Assembly: GCA_021613335.1 (NCBI GenBank)
Contig: JAJTWR010000431.1
Span: 2,790,001-2,854,000 of the forward strand
Source of the DNA: Whitmania pigra
Lineage: Eukaryota > Annelida > Clitellata > Hirudinida > Haemopidae
DNA: 64,000 bases
Direction: 5' to 3'
Shown: in pieces, positions 43,391 to 52,640 of the stretch
How positions within the stretch are numbered: the stretch's first letter is position 1
Layout of the letters: every line of letters starts with the position of its first letter
The notes under the pieces: model-generated
Database searches by the model: none
The model's input: only the letters and a program-made list of their open reading frames with translations
Told to the model about the DNA's origin: nothing
Made by a program: the position numbers and the translations under genes

Positions 43391-44596
43391 TTACGGACCT
43401 ATCTTTTTGCATTTCCCTAAAATCTGTCCATTACTGAATCGCACTTTAGCTGGGAAGAAAGGAGCTGTGCAAACAATCGCTAGCAGTTCCGGTTCTGCAA
43501 CTCGACTTAGGTATATAGTAGAGGTGTTTTGAGATTGTATGGTTTTTACTTGCCAATTTGTTTGTTCGTCGCCCGTATTTTCACTGCATAGAAACTCATC
43601 GTCCTCACTGTCACTGACTTTAATGCAAGCCTGAAGATGGACTGTGAAATCACAAACGTTTCGTAAACGCGCATACCCTGTATTGCCTTTACGACTTTTT
43701 TCGATTCTCAAGCAGTCGAGTACTGGATCAGCATATTTTACTTCTGAGGCTTCGACTCTGCGTGTGACTTCCAGTTGTTGCTGTTGAGCTTGAGCAACAA
43801 ATTGCTGCGCTCGTTCTCGCTTGTACTGTCGCTCCAACAATTGTTGTGCTTCCCGCTGGGAACTCACTTGGCGTGCTTCCAACATAATATTTTTGGTCTG
43901 AGCTGCATTCTTTATCGCGGGCATTACGACGGACGCGGTGCCGAGATCAAAAGCAAAGTATGGCCCTATCACCGTGGAAGTTCTTTTCGGATCGGAGAAA
44001 TCGTAAAGCTGCATCCGCCAGCCCACATGAAACTGAAACGTATCAATGCCCACTGTGAGCGCAATCCTACAATCTATTTCCGATTTTGGCCATACGAGAG
44101 CTGAGCACGAGTGATCAAGCCCAACCACTTTACCCTGGAGTCGTGCAGCTATTCCAAAGCGAAAGCCTCCAGTGATGATATCTTTTGCGTTCATGCTAAA
44201 ATCGGTGATGAAACTTCCTCCGGCTAGGAACTTCAATCGAAAAAAATTTGAGTTGAATACATTCACTCCAAGCAGTTGGTTAATTTTCAGAGCATTCGTC
44301 GAATAACTAGAGTCGAAATTATAGCCATTATAATATTCCAACTCTGTGATCCCTGCGAAATGACCAATGTCGTAGGTCGCTCGCGCCCCGGAACTGAATC
44401 CTATCGGCTCCTTGGGATTAAAACCTCGATAATCTAGAGAAATATATGTATGGAAGTCAGTGTTGCGGGTTTTTCCTTTAATGAAGAGAGAGTAACTAAA
44501 TTCACCCTCGGCCAGAGCTGGCGCTGAAGTGCCCACGACAAGAAGCAGGAGTGCCGTGGAAATCAGCTTCGAGCAAGCCAAGTTATGGCAAGGCAT
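43391..44596 (-). CDS. Exported protein of unknown function, AT-richer than its neighbours
   Basis: A 401-residue protein with a signal peptide (LISTALLLLVVGTSAPALA, cleavage before EGEFSY). The N-terminal 200 residues alternate aromatic and polar residues (YSLFIKGKTRNTDFHTYISL, ARATYDIGHFAGITELEYYN) as in outer-membrane beta strands. A glutamine-rich coiled coil follows (REAQQLLERQYKRERAQQ). The C-terminal 130 residues carry six cysteines in a compact domain. No family is recognised. Base composition is lower in GC than surrounding genes. The ATG at 44596 is chosen because it starts the signal peptide. Confidence 0.72.
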   Translation of the reverse strand: MPCHNLACSKLISTALLLLVVGTSAPALAEGEFSYSLFIKGKTRNTDFHTYISLDYRGFNPKEPIGFSSGARATYDIGHFAGITELEYYNGYNFDSSYSTNALKINQLLGVNVFNSNFFRLKFLAGGSFITDFSMNAKDIITGGFRFGIAARLQGKVVGLDHSCSALVWPKSEIDCRIALTVGIDTFQFHVGWRMQLYDFSDPKRTSTVIGPYFAFDLGTASVVMPAIKNAAQTKNIMLEARQVSSQREAQQLLERQYKRERAQQFVAQAQQQQLEVTRRVEASEVKYADPVLDCLRIEKSRKGNTGYARLRNVCDFTVHLQACIKVSDSEDDEFLCSENTGDEQTNWQVKTIQSQNTSTIYLSRVAEPELLAIVCTAPFFPAKVRFSNGQILGKCKKIGP

Positions 44597-45047
44597 TTTA
44601 CCGGTTGTTGTCGACCGATCATGATGCTCGGTGTAGCGGAACCTCGGAAATGAGCCTCGCCTTTGCATTGCCCGACTCCCCTGCGCCTTCGATGAAGTTT
44701 TCAGAAAGTACCTAGGTTCACCCGAGCCCTACACCTTGAAACTGGATTTTGCGGGATGCCGTATTGCCTAATCGTTTCTGAGTGTCAAACGAATATTCAC
44801 TTGCTACTCGGAATTTTTATTCGGGTCATTTCTCGGCCATGGTCGAGCATCGATAGAGCAAGAAGCGCACACCTCGGCTATTCGTGTTCACAGCCTAACT
44901 TCCCCATACAGACCCGGCATCCATCGCTATTTTCCGCTTGTGAAGACCAAACTTCTTGAAATTTAGGTCTCAGTTCGTGAGTCCAGGGCCATAGCCGTCT
45001 GATCCAACGCGACTTGCCAAGAGGCTCGGCCTGCTTAACTTGTGTTC
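44597..45047. other. Gene-free divergent region upstream of clpB
   Basis: This 451-base AT-richer stretch separates the orphan exported gene from clpB. A 67-codon frame inside it has no ribosome-binding site or recognisable product and is not called. Two CTTGAAA boxes (one near 44736, one at 44955-44961) resemble the -35 half of heat-shock promoters, but no matching CCCCAT half is at the right distance. TTGCCA-16-TAACTT ends just before clpB. Confidence 0.5.
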
Positions 45048-45650
45048 ATGAGAATTGAACAATTTACCGTTAAAGCACAAGAGGCCATCGCTGATGCCCA
45101 GAGCTTAGCGACCACGGCCAAGCACCCCGAGGTCGCTCCGGAGCATCTGCTCCAAGCACTCCTCGACCAGCGCGACGGCGTCGTCGTCCCGATGCTGCAG
45201 AAGATCGGTGCCGATGTGAATCTCGTCGCGGACCGCGTCCGTGAAACGTTGGAACGACTTCCACGCGCCCAAGGTGCAAACACCGTCCCCGGGAACCCCT
45301 TCATCGGCGTCCTCGAACAGGCCGTCACCGAATCGAAGAACCTCAAGGACGACTTTGCCAGCTCCGAACACATGCTCCTCGCGCTCTCCCAACAGCGCGG
45401 GAACGTCGGCGAACTCCTCAAATCCTCCGGAGTGACCCGCGAACGCATCCTTGCGTCCATGAAGGAGCTCCGCAAGTCCTCGCGAGTGACGAGCCAAGAC
45501 GCCGAAGGCACCTACCGAGCTCTGGAGAAGTACGGCCGAGACCTCACCGAGGAAGCGCGCAAAGGGAAGCTCGACCCGGTCATCGGACGCGACGAAGAAA
45601 TCCGCCGCACCATTCAGGTGCTCGCGCGGCGCACCAAGAACAACCCGGTG

Positions 45651-45682
<32 letters not shown>

Positions 45683-47645
45683 CATCGCCGAAGGGCTCGC
45701 CCGCCGCCTCGTCGATGGCGACGTGCCGGAGAGCTTGAAGCACAAGCGCATCGTCGCACTCGACTTGGGCGCGATGGTCGCCGGCGCAAAATACCGAGGT
45801 GAATTCGAAGAGCGCCTGAAGGCACTCTTAAAAGAGGTCATCGCCTCCGAGGGCGACATCATCCTCTTCATCGACGAGATGCACACCCTCGTCGGCGCTG
45901 GCAAAGCCGACGGCGCGATGGATGCCGGAAACATGCTGAAGCCGGCCCTCGCCCGCGGTGAGCTGCACTGCATCGGCGCGACGACCCTCGATGAGTTCCG
46001 CAAGCACATTGAGAAGGACCCGGCGCTGGAGCGGCGCTTCCAGCCAGTGCTGGTGGAGGAGCCGTCGGTGGAGAACACCATCTCCATCCTTCGCGGCCTC
46101 AAGGAGCGCTACGAACTCCACCACGGCGTTCGCATTCAGGATAGCGCCCTCATCTCCGCGGCCACCCTCTCCCACCGCTACATCGCCGACCGGTTTCTGC
46201 CGGACAAGGCCATCGACCTCATCGACGAAGCGGCCTCCCGGCTGCGCATCGAAATAGACTCGATGCCGTCGGAAATCGACGAGGTGAAACGCCGCATCAC
46301 CCAACTGCAAATTGAGCGCGAGGGTCTGCGCAAAGAGCGCGATGCCCACGCCTTAGAGCGTTTGAAAGCCATCGAGACCGAGCTTGCCTCCCTCGACGAG
46401 CAGTACCGAGGCATGCACGCCCACTGGTCGAACGAAAAGGGCATCATCGACGCCATCCGAACAGTAAACGGAAAAATCGACGGACTGCGCAACGAGCAAA
46501 CGAACGCCGAGCGCACCGGCGACCTCAACCGCGCTGCCGAGCTGAAGTTCGGCAAACTGCCCGAGGTGGAGCGCGAGCTGAACGCGCTCAAGGAGAAGCT
46601 CTCAACGCTGCAGCGATCGCAGCGCTACCTCAAGGAAGAGGTCGAACCGGAAGACATCGCCGAAGTGGTCGCGAAATGGACCGGCATCCCGGTCACAAGA
46701 CTCCTGGAGAGCGAAGTCCACAAGCTCGTCTCCATGGAAGATCGCCTCGGCGAACGGGTCATCGGCCAAGCGCCAGCGGTCCGTGCGGTGTCGGCGGCAG
46801 TGCGCCGCGCGCGCAGCGGCCTCCAGGATCCTCGACGCCCCATCGGCAGCTTCCTCTTCTTGGGACCGACCGGCGTCGGCAAGACTGAAACCGCCCGGGC
46901 CCTCGCAGAGTTCCTGTACGACTCCGAAACTGCGATGGTGCGCCTCGACATGTCTGAATACATGGAGAAGCACTCCGTCGCCCGGATGATCGGCGCCCCG
47001 CCGGGGTACGTCGGCTTCGACGAAGGCGGTCAGCTCACCGAGGTGGTGCGCCGGCGCCCCTACGCGGTCATCCTCTTCGACGAAATCGAAAAGGCCCACA
47101 GCGACGTGTTCAACGTGCTGCTGCAGATCCTCGACGACGGACGCCTCACCGATGGCCGGGGTCGCACCGTGGACTTCCGCAACACGGTGCTGATCATGAC
47201 CTCCAACATCGGCGCCGACATCATCCAACAGTCGGTGCAGGAGAAAGGTCGCCTGGACGCCGCGGCGCAGCTCGCAGTCAACGAAACGCTGAAGCGCACC
47301 TTCCGACCGGAGTTTTTGAACCGCATCGACGAGGTGATTACCTTCGAGTCGTTGAAGCGCGCAGACATGGCCCGCATCGTCGACATCCAGTTCGCTCGCC
47401 TCGCGGCGCTTGCACAGGAGCGGCACATGACGCTCCAGCTCACCAACGCTGGCCGCGAACTTCTCGCCGAGCTCGGCTACGAGCCTGCCTACGGGGCCCG
47501 GCCATTGAAGCGGGTGATGCAGCGGGAGCTACAAGACGTGCTGGCGCTGCGCATCCTCGACGGCACCTTCAAGCCCGGTGCGACCATCAAGGTCGACGCG
47601 GTCAACGGCAAAATCGACCTACAAGAGGCTACGCTCCGCGCCTGA
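45048..47645 (+). CDS. clpB: Chaperone ClpB (Hsp100 disaggregase)
   Basis: An 865-residue ClpB. An N-terminal double-Clp domain ([16 protein letters not shown]) is followed by AAA+ domain 1 with [10 protein letters not shown] near residue 203, a long coiled-coil M-domain (about 410-520), AAA+ domain 2 with GPTGVGKTE near residue 604, and the C-terminal domain. ClpB rescues aggregated proteins with DnaK/DnaJ, ATP-driven. The ATG has no visible ribosome-binding site; TTAACTTGTGTTC lies directly before it. Its last 17 bases overlap coaBC on the other strand. Confidence 0.97.
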
Positions 47646-48834
47646 CCACATCCCAGAGCCAGCGTCCGAGCTCGACCTTCGAGCCTCGGCGCTGCTCTTT
47701 TCGGCCGTCGGCGGCGAGCAAGACGAGCGTGTTCTCGTCGCCAGCAAAGCCGCTATCCACTTCGCCGATGCGGTTCGCGAAGATGAAGTTGAGCTGCTTT
47801 GCGACGAGCTTTTCCTGAGCGTGCTTTTCGAGGTCGTCGGTTTCGGCGGCGAAGCCCACCAACACCGGTCGAGGCGAGAGCTTCTGGGTGCGCTCCGCGA
47901 CCGCTGCGATGATGTCCTCGGTGCGCTCTAAGACGATGTTCCCCTGAGCACTGTCTTTCTTCACCTTGTGGTTGAAGGACTGCGCGGGGCGAAAGTCACT
48001 CACCGCCGCCGCGGCGACGATGTAGTCGGCGGCTTCGCAGCGCGACAGCACCTCGGTCGCCATCTCTGCGGCAGTAGTTACCCGCACGAGCTCCGCACTG
48101 GTCGGTGTCCGCTCGGACGTAGGCCCCAACACGAGGGTGACTTTTGCGCCGAGCTCAGCGGCTGCGCTCGCCACCGCGATACCCATCTTTCCGGTCGACG
48201 GATTGGAGAGGTACCGCACCGGATCTATCGGCTCTCGGGTGGGCCCGGCGGTGACCAGCACCGTCTTTCCGGAAAGCGAGCCCTGCGCAAAGAGTTCCCC
48301 AGTCGCCCGGACGATATCGAGGACTTCCGCGAGTCGACCAAAGCCGTAGTCGCCGTCGGCGAGGAGACCTTCCGCTGGGCCGACGAACTGCGCGCGGCGG
48401 CGCAGGTCCGCGATGTTGCGTTGGGTCGTCTCCGCCCCCCACATCGCTGGATTCATCGCTGGCGCAATCAGCACCGGGCCACCAAAAGCGAGGAGCGTCG
48501 TCGTCACCGCGTCGTCGGCGAGACCAGCCCAGATGCGGGCGATGAGGTCTGCCGTCGCCGGAGCGACGACCAGCGCGTGCGCCCAGCGCGAGAGGGCCAA
48601 GTGCCCGTAGCGACTCTCGCCTTCACGCCCGGCGGCATCGAGGAGGACCGGGGCGCCGGTGAGCGCCTCGAAGGTGAGCGGCGTCACGAAGCGCGTCGCC
48701 GCTTGGGTCATTGCGACCCGCACCGAGGCGCCAGCGCGCTGGAGCTCACGGACAAGGTCGCAAGCCTTGTAGGCGGCGATGCTGCCTCCGACGAGCACTC
48801 CTATGGAGCGCCCGGTGAGTGGTGCGTCAGCCAT
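47629..48834 (-). CDS. coaBC: Bifunctional phosphopantothenoylcysteine decarboxylase/synthase
   Basis: A 401-residue fused CoaC-CoaB. The FMN decarboxylase half has VGGSIAAYKACDLVREL, the catalytic His in GHLALSRWA and the substrate clamp APAMNPAMW. The synthetase half starts at VLVTAGPTREPIDPVRYLSN and has SNPSTGKMG, AAAVSDFRP and KVKK. The position that in E. coli holds the proton-donor Cys (QACGD) is here LADGDYGFGR, an Asp. The gene overlaps the PP2C-cNMP gene by eight bases and converges on clpB. Confidence 0.95.
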   Translation of the reverse strand: MADAPLTGRSIGVLVGGSIAAYKACDLVRELQRAGASVRVAMTQAATRFVTPLTFEALTGAPVLLDAAGREGESRYGHLALSRWAHALVVAPATADLIARIWAGLADDAVTTTLLAFGGPVLIAPAMNPAMWGAETTQRNIADLRRRAQFVGPAEGLLADGDYGFGRLAEVLDIVRATGELFAQGSLSGKTVLVTAGPTREPIDPVRYLSNPSTGKMGIAVASAAAELGAKVTLVLGPTSERTPTSAELVRVTTAAEMATEVLSRCEAADYIVAAAAVSDFRPAQSFNHKVKKDSAQGNIVLERTEDIIAAVAERTQKLSPRPVLVGFAAETDDLEKHAQEKLVAKQLNFIFANRIGEVDSGFAGDENTLVLLAADGRKEQRRGSKVELGRWLWDVVRRGA

Positions 48835-50125
48835 TGTGCTTCGGTTGCCCTAAGGCGAGCTCTTGGCGGGCGGAACTCAAGTCGGCGTTCACGAGGCGCA
48901 GTCTGTCGCTCAACGCCTGGACGAAATTCCAGAGCAGCTTGACGGCGAGGATCGGCTCGCGGGTCATGATGCGCATGAGGTCGCCACGGGCGATGACCAT
49001 GACCCGCGTCGGCTCCAGCGTGCGCACCGTGGCCGAGCGAGGCACGTCGTCGACCAGGCCCATCTCGCCGAAGTGTCCGCCCTCTTCCAACTCTGCGATG
49101 ACGACGCCGTGTTTCTCGACGGCGACCCGGCCGCGGAGCACCACGAAGAGCTCTTCGCCGACCTGGTCCTCAGTGATGATCTGCCGGTCGCTCTCGAAGT
49201 TCCGCAGAAAGGCCGTGGAGAGCACCGCGAGCTGCTCCTTCGATGACAAGTAACTGAAGAGCGGTATCCGCTGGAGCGCCTGCATCTGCGACTGCGCGTC
49301 GGCGACCCGCTCCACCGCGTCGGGGGCCGTCGAGCTGCAGACCACCGCGACGGCGGTGATGTTGTCGCGACCGCCGCGGCTATTCGCGAGGTTCAGCAGA
49401 TGGTCCACAATGTCGGTGGGCTTCAGCGACGAGGCAGTCGCGGCGATCTCGTCTTCCCGAACGTAACCGTGGAGGCCGTCGGAGCAGAGGATGAAGCAGT
49501 CGCCGGGGACGATGTCGACCACGAGGGTGTCGACTTGCACCGATTCCTGGGTGCCGACTGCCCGGATGATCACATTGCGCAGGCGACTCGCCGCTGCCTG
49601 CTCGGGGGTAATAGCCCCGGCCTTGAGCTGCGCCGAGACGAGGGTGTGGTCTTCGGTCAGGCGGTGGCATTCGCCGTTGCGAACGAGGTACACCCGGCTA
49701 TCGCCGACGTGGCCGACGACGCCCTTGTTGCCAGCGAGCGCGAGCACCACGACGGTCGTGCCCATGCCGCGCTTCGTGTCGTCCCATTGTCCGATGCGAA
49801 ACAGCTCCGCGCAGGCGCGTTGAATCGCCTGTTCCAACAGCAGCGACGCGGCGTCGCGCGCTTCCTGGTTGGTGTCCCGAGCGAGTTCGGTGAGGATATG
49901 CCGTTGGCTCTCGATATAGGTGGAGATGATTTTGACCGCTTGTTGGCTCGCGAATTCTCCACCCGCGTGTCCGCCCATGCCATCGGCGACGATGAAGAGA
50001 CCACCCTTCGCGTCGACATGGTGGGCGTCCTCGTTGCGCGCTCGAACCTTCCCGACATCGGTTTTTCCCGCCACGTCAAGGCGGACCCCACTGGATCCAG
50101 GTGCTGCGCCCCGAGTCTCACTCAT
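48827..50125 (-). CDS. PP2C-type protein phosphatase fused to a cyclic-nucleotide-binding domain
   Basis: A 432-residue fusion. Residues about 15-265 form a PP2C Ser/Thr phosphatase with metal motifs ARNEDAHH, ADGMGGHAGGE, VGHVGDSRVYL, CSDGLHGY and GRDNITAVAV. Residues about 285-410 form a cNMP-binding domain with the phosphate cassette GGHFGEMGLVDDVPRSATV, in which the Arg is kept. No membrane span is seen. This suggests a soluble phosphatase tuned by cAMP or a similar ligand, an inference. It lies between yacG and coaBC in a minus operon. Confidence 0.92.
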   Translation of the reverse strand: MSETRGAAPGSSGVRLDVAGKTDVGKVRARNEDAHHVDAKGGLFIVADGMGGHAGGEFASQQAVKIISTYIESQRHILTELARDTNQEARDAASLLLEQAIQRACAELFRIGQWDDTKRGMGTTVVVLALAGNKGVVGHVGDSRVYLVRNGECHRLTEDHTLVSAQLKAGAITPEQAAASRLRNVIIRAVGTQESVQVDTLVVDIVPGDCFILCSDGLHGYVREDEIAATASSLKPTDIVDHLLNLANSRGGRDNITAVAVVCSSTAPDAVERVADAQSQMQALQRIPLFSYLSSKEQLAVLSTAFLRNFESDRQIITEDQVGEELFVVLRGRVAVEKHGVVIAELEEGGHFGEMGLVDDVPRSATVRTLEPTRVMVIARGDLMRIMTREPILAVKLLWNFVQALSDRLRLVNADLSSARQELALGQPKHNG

Positions 50126-50142
50126 GTGACCTCAGCTCCATT

Positions 50143-50307
50143 TCAGGTTTCTTCTTCGGCCCCGGGATCTTCTATTGCAGGTATCGCATGCTGTTCCGAA
50201 AACCATCGTCCTAGATCGACGAGTCGACATCGTTCGCTGCAGAAAAGCCGAGGCTCTCCGATGCTCAGGGGAGCGCCACACGACCGGCATGTTGCAGGTT
50301 TTGTCAT
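50143..50307 (-). CDS. yacG: DNA gyrase inhibitor YacG, zinc-binding
   Basis: A complete 54-residue protein. Four zinc-binding cysteines sit at positions 7, 10, 23 and 27 (CRSCGAPL and LFCSERCRLVDLGRWFSEQH). The second half of that signature is diagnostic of YacG, which binds GyrB and inhibits gyrase in E. coli. An acidic tail follows. YacG is commonly encoded near coaE or other coenzyme A genes, and here coaBC lies two genes downstream. No strong ribosome-binding site is visible. Confidence 0.9.
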   Translation of the reverse strand: MTKPATCRSCGAPLSIGEPRLFCSERCRLVDLGRWFSEQHAIPAIEDPGAEEET

Positions 50308-50523
50308 GAAGCGGTGCCGGATCTTACCACGGTATTCCTAGGATGCGGAGTAACAAGCCGCCCCTTACCTCCCCAGCCCTCACACTCACGCACACCATCG
50401 ACCACCAGCGCGACACGCTGCGCCGTGCAGAGGAAGATCCAGGGCTCTGCCGATTCCCAACGCAGGGCAACTAGCGATTTGCATATGGTTATGCTAGCGG
50501 CCCATGCGAAATAGGAAGAACGT

Positions 50524-50549
50524 GCCGACGTAGCTCAGGTGGCAGAGCA

Positions 50550-50581
<32 letters not shown>

Positions 50582-50596
50582 TTCCGGCCGTCGGCT
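50524..50596 (+). tRNA. tRNA-Thr (anticodon CGT)
   Basis: A 73-base cloverleaf. Acceptor GCCGACG pairs with CGTCGGC and is followed by discriminator T. The D-arm is GCTC/GAGC, the anticodon stem ACTGA/TCAGT encloses loop TTCGTAA (anticodon CGT), and the T-arm is GCCGG/CCGGC with TTCAATT. CCA is not encoded. It lies 50 bases before the start of the glutamate dehydrogenase gene on the same strand. Confidence 0.95.
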
Positions 50597-50646
50597 TTCG
50601 CAGAAGCTGTAGCTCTGTGCACTCGCAACATCCAGGAGGAACCCAC

Positions 50647-52197
50647 ATGGTCGAAGAGAGTTTCATGAGACCTTCCATTCCTGCGGAGCCGCGAAAGACG
50701 CTCTACACGGAAGCGATGGAGATCTTCCACCGTGCGGCGGATCTCATTCAGCTCGATCCGCGAGTTCGCCTGGAACTTGAGGAGCCGAACTACGAGCACA
50801 TCTTCTACGTCACCGCGAAACTGAAGGACCGCCTCATCCCGGTGAAGAACGAGATCGCGAAGAACTACGCCGAGCTTCAGGCGACGACAGTTCGCGATGC
50901 TTCTGCGCTCGAACACTTGGCCGACGGCGTGATCATCTTGAACGGACGCGCCCTCCTCGGCTCCGACGTGTACATCCGCAATGGCCACCTGCGGCTCTCC
51001 GACGGGAATGTGTACGAACTTCTGCGCGGCGAGAATGTGCGCTTCAAGTGCTACCGCGTGCAGCACAACCAGGTGCGCGGTCCCTACAAGGGCGGCGTGC
51101 GCTACCACCGGGAAGTCTCCTTGGACCTCTTCAAGGTGCTCGCCGCAGAAATGACCTGGAAGACTGCGATCGCCGAAGTGCCGTTCGGCGGCGCCAAGGG
51201 CGGCATACAAATCGACCCCCGCGCCTACAGCCGGGAAGAAATTCAGGCAATCTCCCTGCGCTTCATGTACCGGATGAAGGCGCTCATCGGACCCAACGTC
51301 GATATCCCCGCTCCCGACGTAGGTACCAACAGCGAGATCATGGCGCTTTACTACCGGCAATACAGCGACGGCGAGCGCGACCAGCACTCCTACCGCGGCG
51401 TCGTGACCGGAAAAGACGTGCGCATCGGCGGCTCCGAAGGTCGCCAGAAGGCCACCGGGCAAGGCATCGCCTACACCATCGAGGACTACTTCGCCGAAAT
51501 CGGCGAGACCCTCGCCGGAAAGAAATTCATCGTCCAAGGCTTCGGCAACGTTGGAAGCTGGGCCTCGGTGATTCTGCAGAATATGGGCGCAAAGCTCGTC
51601 GCCGCGAACGACGTGGACGGCACCATCTACGATCCCAATGGCATCGACGCCATGGCGCTCCAACGCTATGTGGCCGACCCCAAGAACTTGAAGCACTCGG
51701 TGCTCGGGTTCCCCGGGGCGCAGGTCATCTCGAAGAGCGACTTCTGGCAGCTCGAGGCGGATGTGGCGATTCCGGCGGCCTTGGGCGGCGAGATCACAAG
51801 CAGCATCGCGAGCCAAATGAAGGTGCGCCTTGTCGCCGAAGGCGCCAACGGGCCGACGACCCCCGAGGCCGACCGGGTGCTCGCTGAGCGGAAGATCGAC
51901 ATCATCCCGGACATCATCTGCAACGCCGGTGGCGTCACCGTGAGCTACTACGAGTGGATTCAGAACCGCCGCATGGAGAGCTGGACGGAGAAAGACATCG
52001 ATTCCCGGCTGGAACTCGCGCTGAAGCGCAACTACCGGATCATCCGGGATATCGCCCGCTCGCAGGCGCGCAGATCAGAACTCCACGACAGCGCGCCCTA
52101 CGTGCAGGGTTTCCCGGTGGATGCACGCTGCGCGGCGATGATCCTCGCCCTACGGCGCATCGAGGCGCACTACCTGCTCGAAGGCTTCTCGCAGTAG
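50647..52197 (+). CDS. Glutamate dehydrogenase (Glu/Leu/Phe/Val family), long form
   Basis: A 516-residue member of the Glu/Leu/Phe/Val dehydrogenase family. Substrate-site lysines are in RVQHNQVRGPYKGGVRYH and MTWKTAIAEVPFGGAKGGI; the NAD(P) domain has VQGFGNVGSWAS. The enzyme interconverts glutamate with oxoglutarate and ammonia. It is longer than the common 410-450 residues: about 50 extra residues (around 60-120, containing RLIPVKNEIAKNYAEL and VYIRNGHLRLSDG) sit before the RVQHN motif. AGGAGG lies seven bases before the ATG, a strong site. Confidence 0.92.
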   Translation: MVEESFMRPSIPAEPRKTLYTEAMEIFHRAADLIQLDPRVRLELEEPNYEHIFYVTAKLKDRLIPVKNEIAKNYAELQATTVRDASALEHLADGVIILNGRALLGSDVYIRNGHLRLSDGNVYELLRGENVRFKCYRVQHNQVRGPYKGGVRYHREVSLDLFKVLAAEMTWKTAIAEVPFGGAKGGIQIDPRAYSREEIQAISLRFMYRMKALIGPNVDIPAPDVGTNSEIMALYYRQYSDGERDQHSYRGVVTGKDVRIGGSEGRQKATGQGIAYTIEDYFAEIGETLAGKKFIVQGFGNVGSWASVILQNMGAKLVAANDVDGTIYDPNGIDAMALQRYVADPKNLKHSVLGFPGAQVISKSDFWQLEADVAIPAALGGEITSSIASQMKVRLVAEGANGPTTPEADRVLAERKIDIIPDIICNAGGVTVSYYEWIQNRRMESWTEKDIDSRLELALKRNYRIIRDIARSQARRSELHDSAPYVQGFPVDARCAAMILALRRIEAHYLLEGFSQ

Positions 52198-52220
52198 CAG
52201 CGCTGCGGAGGACAATGCCG

Positions 52221-52574
52221 TCAATGGTAGACGACCGGCTTGCCGGTGGTCTGCGGCATCTTCTCCCAGGAGAGGATGCGCAGGCCGACGCCGCGGGTGC
52301 CGGGGATGTGCTCGCCGACGTTTGCGGTGTTGATCGCCACCTGGTAGCGGACCTCGCACAGCGCGGTCATTTCTGATCCGCTGTTGTCGGTAAAGGTCAC
52401 GAGTACCTTCGAACGCAGGAGCGGCGTGTTGCTGAGTTCCACGTAGAGCCCGGTCGCGCTCATGTTGCGGGCGATGCCCCGAAGCGTCCCTTCTTCGGTC
52501 TTCAGAAAAACCGTGAAGACCTTATCGAAACGCGTAAACTGCCTACGTTCTGACCCACTGTGATCGATCGCCAT
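52221..52574 (-). CDS. PilZ domain protein
   Basis: A 117-residue single-domain PilZ protein. The cyclic-di-GMP motif pair is present: ERRQFTR (RxxxR) near the N-terminus and RNMSATGLYVEL (N/DxSxxG) about 30 residues later. Single PilZ proteins act as c-di-GMP adaptors in motility, development or secretion. It is convergent with the glutamate dehydrogenase gene and divergent from the next gene by 66 bases. Confidence 0.88.
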   Translation of the reverse strand: MAIDHSGSERRQFTRFDKVFTVFLKTEEGTLRGIARNMSATGLYVELSNTPLLRSKVLVTFTDNSGSEMTALCEVRYQVAINTANVGEHIPGTRGVGLRILSWEKMPQTTGKPVVYH

Positions 52575-52640
52575 AGCTCCGCCAGTCTATATCGAGCTTG
52601 AATGTAGGCAAATTATCTACATGAACATTGAGGCTTCTTC

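Noticed and set aside
44756..44959. 67-codon frame upstream of clpB
   Set aside because: No ribosome-binding site, no recognisable product, and it lies in an AT-rich divergent intergenic region.
44730..45047. Heat-shock (sigma-32) promoter for clpB
   Set aside because: Two CTTGAAA boxes occur, but neither has a CCCCAT-like element 12-16 bases downstream.
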